Origin: Hymenobacter baengnokdamensis | Lineage (GTDB): Bacteria > Bacteroidota > Bacteroidia > Cytophagales > Hymenobacteraceae | NCBI RefSeq assembly: GCF_008728635.1 | Contig: NZ_CP044285.1 | Location: forward strand, 310,001-374,000 | DNA length: 64,000 nt | Reading direction: 5' to 3' | In this document: piece after piece, positions 61,897 to 64,000 of the stretch | How positions within the stretch are numbered: the first letter of the stretch is position 1 | How the letters are laid out: every line of letters begins with the position of its first letter | The notes under the pieces: model-generated | The model's input: only the letters and a program-made list of their open reading frames with translations | What the model was told of the DNA's origin: nothing | The model's database searches: none | Program-made: the position numbers and the translations under genes

Positions 61897-62478
61897 CTAC
61901 TCAGCGGCAGCTTGCTCGCGGGTTTCCCCGTTGGTCAGCGTGTCGGTAGCCGTGTCAGCCGGAGCCGACTCGGTAGTAGTGGCAGCCGGAGCATCAGCCA
62001 CTACAGCGGCCGACGTACCAGCTTCATTACCAGCCTCCGACTTGCCACCCCGACGACGCGAACGACGGGTAGTGGTAGTTTTAGCTTCAGCGGCATTCTT
62101 GGCTTCGAGCAGCGTCTCATTAAAGTCAACCAGCTCAATGATGCACATATCGGCGTTGTCACCGGCGCGGGTAGCGCTCAGCTTCAGAATGCGGGTATAG
62201 CCACCCGGACGGTTGGCAATCCGGCCGGCAATCTCTCCGTACAATTCCTTGATGCTCTCCTTGCTTTGCAGGGTAGCGAAAACAGTGCGGCGCGAGTGCG
62301 TCGTATCGTCTTTAGCCTTAGTCAGCAATGGCTCCACAAACTGGCGCAAAGCTTTAGCTTTGGCAACCGTCGTAGTTACGCGCTTGTGAAGAATGAGCGA
62401 CGAAGCCATGTTCGACAGCATCGCGTTGCGGTGGGAGGCCGTACGCCCCAGGTGGTTGATTTTTTTACCGTGTCTCAT
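61897..62478 (-). CDS. rplQ: 50S ribosomal protein L17 with long C-terminal extension
   Basis: A 193-residue L17. The core (about residues 1-130) shows [54 protein letters not shown] and [20 protein letters not shown]. After it comes a basic stretch ([14 protein letters not shown]) and a low-complexity Ala/Thr/Glu tail to the end. The extension is common in Bacteroidota and probably disordered. A palindromic repeat separates it from rpoA. Confidence 0.96.
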   Translation of the reverse strand: MRHGKKINHLGRTASHRNAMLSNMASSLILHKRVTTTVAKAKALRQFVEPLLTKAKDDTTHSRRTVFATLQSKESIKELYGEIAGRIANRPGGYTRILKLSATRAGDNADMCIIELVDFNETLLEAKNAAEAKTTTTRRSRRRGGKSEAGNEAGTSAAVVADAPAATTTESAPADTATDTLTNGETREQAAAE

Positions 62479-62573
62479 CGGACAATTTAGTTAAATGCTA
62501 CGCTTGCGGACCAGGACCACGGCGGGTCAACGGACCTCATTAGAACCCTAATCCCGAGGGCGTAGCGGATTGA

Positions 62574-62714
62574 AAAATGTGGAAATTTGAAAATGTGGGA
62601 GATGTGAAAATGGCCTTTCCACTCGCCTGCCCTACTTTTAACCTAAAAATGTGGGAGCTGGAAGCATAAAGCGCGGCGTCTACCACATTTTACATTCTTC
62701 CATCTCCCACATTT
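62574..62714. repeat. AATGTG-type intergenic inverted repeat, family C, copy 2
   Basis: Left units AAATGTGGAAATTTG and AAAATGTGGGAGATGTGAAA, right units CCACATTTTACATTCTTCC and CTCCCACATTT. Imperfect complements around a GC-richer centre; same type as 39722-39849. It occupies the rpoA-rplQ gap. Confidence 0.8.
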
Positions 62715-62720
62715 GAAACG

Positions 62721-63710
62721 CTAGTCTTCGTCGAGGCGATACTTACTCAGGTCCATGCCGAAGTGCAGCCCCTTTTCCTCAACCAGGTTTTCCAGCTCAG
62801 TGAGGCTCTTCTTACCGAAGTTGCGGAACTTCATCATGTCGGCCATGTCGAGCTGTACCAACTCGCCCAGGGTCTTGATGTCGGCCGCTTTCAGGCAGTT
62901 GTAAGCCCGTACCGAAAGGTCCATCTCGCCGAGCGAAGTTTTCAGCACCTTGCGCATAGCGAGGGTTTCCTCATCAATCGGCTCAGCAGCTACCGGGCGG
63001 TTACCGCTCAGCTGCATCGTGCTGTCTGAAAACAGCATAAAGTGCTGAATCAGAATATTGGCGGCCCCTTTCAGCGCCTCCTCCGGATGAATCGAACCGT
63101 CGGTCTGAATTTCAATCAGCAACCGCTCGTAGTCAGTCTTCTGCTCTACGCGCGTGTTCTCGATGCTGTACTTCACGTTCTTGATAGGCGTGTAGATAGC
63201 ATCAATGGCAATCTGACCAAAAACCTGGTCGGTGGGCTTGTTCTCGTCGGCGGGTACGTAGCCCCGGCCCCGCGCAATCGTCAGCTCAAACTCCAGCTCC
63301 TTGGCTGGGTCAAGGTTGCAGATAACCAGCTTCGGATTCAGAATCTGAAAGCCTACGGCAAACTTGCCAATGTCGCCAGCCGTAAAGCTGTCCTGACCGC
63401 TTACGCGCACCGTAATCTTGTCCTCAATGGCGTCGCTGATTTTCTTGAAGCGCACCTGTTTGAGGTTCAGGATGATTTCGGACATATCCTCAATCACCCC
63501 TTCAATCGTCGAGAATTCGTGCAGCACCGAAGTCGTGCGCACCGACGTAATGGCGAAGCCCTCCAGCGACGACAGCAGAATGCGCCGCAGCGCGTTCCCA
63601 ATCGTGACGCCGTAGCCCTTCTCCAGAGGCTTGAATTCAAACGTTCCGGTGAAGTCGTCGGATTTCTCCATCACCACCTTCTCCGGCATCTGAAAAGCTA
63701 AGATTGACAT
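62721..63710 (-). CDS. rpoA: RNA polymerase alpha subunit
   Basis: A 329-residue alpha subunit. The N-terminal dimerisation domain shows [20 protein letters not shown] and [13 protein letters not shown]; the C-terminal domain (about 250-329) has [24 protein letters not shown] order and [18 protein letters not shown] [20 protein letters not shown], used for upstream DNA and activator contact. Normal length for the phylum. Downstream of rpsD, upstream of rplQ. Confidence 0.97.
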   Translation of the reverse strand: MSILAFQMPEKVVMEKSDDFTGTFEFKPLEKGYGVTIGNALRRILLSSLEGFAITSVRTTSVLHEFSTIEGVIEDMSEIILNLKQVRFKKISDAIEDKITVRVSGQDSFTAGDIGKFAVGFQILNPKLVICNLDPAKELEFELTIARGRGYVPADENKPTDQVFGQIAIDAIYTPIKNVKYSIENTRVEQKTDYERLLIEIQTDGSIHPEEALKGAANILIQHFMLFSDSTMQLSGNRPVAAEPIDEETLAMRKVLKTSLGEMDLSVRAYNCLKAADIKTLGELVQLDMADMMKFRNFGKKSLTELENLVEEKGLHFGMDLSKYRLDED

Positions 63711-63740
63711 ATGTGGGGCGTTTAGTTATTTAAAAGTAAA

Positions 63741-63866
63741 GCAAGCCGAAGCTTGCTAAGTTCCCCAAAACCAACCTGTTGCCTAAAACAGGTTCCCCGC
63801 CCCCACCGGGGACGAGCCGGGGATGGGGTCAGCATAAGTGCGGCCCGAGCCGAGCCCGGGCCGCAC
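63741..63866 (-). promoter_or_regulatory. three hairpins in the rpsD-rpoA gap
   Basis: GCAAGC-CGAA-GCTTGC (63741-63756), AACCTGTT with AACAGGTT (63773-63794) and GTGCGGCCCG with CGGGCCGCAC (63838-63866). None has a T-run, so they are more likely attenuation, processing or stability elements than full terminators. Confidence 0.45.
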
Positions 63867-63878
63867 CAAGTGCCTTTA

Positions 63879-64000
63879 TTACTTCGAATACAGTTCGACG
63901 ATGAGCTGCTCCGTAATTTTCTCCGGAATCAACTCACGCGACGGCATGTTGGTGAACGTGCCCACCATGTCCTTGCCGTCCCACTCCAGCCACGAGAACT
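63879..64000 (-). CDS. rpsD: 30S ribosomal protein S4 (partial, N-terminal part outside window)
   Basis: Only the C-terminal 40 residues are present. They read WLEWDGKDMVGTFTNMPSRE followed by LIPEKITEQLIVELYSK and stop, the conserved end of S4. S4 nucleates small-subunit assembly and in many bacteria represses its own operon. It is the first gene, in this window, of the rpsD-rpoA-rplQ group. Confidence 0.93.
   Translation of the reverse strand, partial: FSWLEWDGKDMVGTFTNMPSRELIPEKITEQLIVELYSK

Overview
The window looks like chromosome of a high-GC member of the Bacteroidota, most likely Hymenobacteraceae (Hymenobacter or a close relative). This rests on: promoters of the Bacteroidota type (TAnnTTTG -7 boxes, once with TTTG 20 bp upstream); start codons without clear Shine-Dalgarno sequences; a TonB-dependent receptor with a carboxypeptidase-regulatory-like N-terminus; a pectate lyase with a type IX secretion C-terminal sorting domain; DACNV-type diadenylate cyclase-like and FRG-domain proteins; and the rplM-rpsI-rpsB-tsf order. 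The genus is inference. There is no tRNA, rRNA, CRISPR array, transposase or prophage in view.

Layout. 1-6 kb, minus strand: ruvB (cut by the window edge), a hydrolase / ECF sigma / membrane-protein operon, a lone HIRAN protein, small hypotheticals, and a zinc-ribbon plus ACP-like pair. 5.7-9.5 kb: a glutaryl-CoA dehydrogenase-type enzyme and molybdate transporter modABC. 9.5-14.8 kb: a TPP riboswitch and its TonB receptor, an aldose epimerase, and an overlapping pnuC/pnuT-like transporter plus NadR-like kinase, together a probable thiamin uptake region. 14.8-21.3 kb, plus: rhodanese, DUF2071, HrpB helicase with an odd in-frame insertion, SDR, FRG protein, a candidate structured sRNA, and a tiny lipoprotein on the minus strand. 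21.4-32.6 kb, plus: guaB, an RsbU/RsbV/RsbW-like partner-switching set, two parvulin-type chaperones, MoxR ATPase, GNAT. 32.7-42 kb: an outer-membrane-like protein (minus), recA, DUF3108, a PhoB/PhoR-like two-component pair, an RluA-type pseudouridine synthase, then rplM-rpsI-rpsB and tsf. 42-52.4 kb, mostly minus: small envelope proteins, DUF3089 hydrolase, FUSC transporter, pectate lyase, MlaE permease, bestrophin. 52.6-55 kb, plus: a tandem TonB-C protein and the diadenylate cyclase-like protein. 55-64 kb, minus: DUF4442, PPC-domain protein, an ECF sigma / anti-sigma / DUF4097-like operon, a GH63-like glycosidase, and rpsD-rpoA-rplQ.

The most unusual content is not one gene cluster. It is (i) several families of intergenic palindromic repeats, some filling gaps inside ribosomal-protein operons and one apparently captured inside the hrpB reading frame; (ii) a structured, promoter- and terminator-bounded RNA candidate at about 20.88-21.08 kb; (iii) a diadenylate cyclase-like protein whose RHR motif is altered; (iv) -7 boxes so close to three start codons that the messages would be nearly leaderless. 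All functional statements come from motif recognition by eye; no database search was run.
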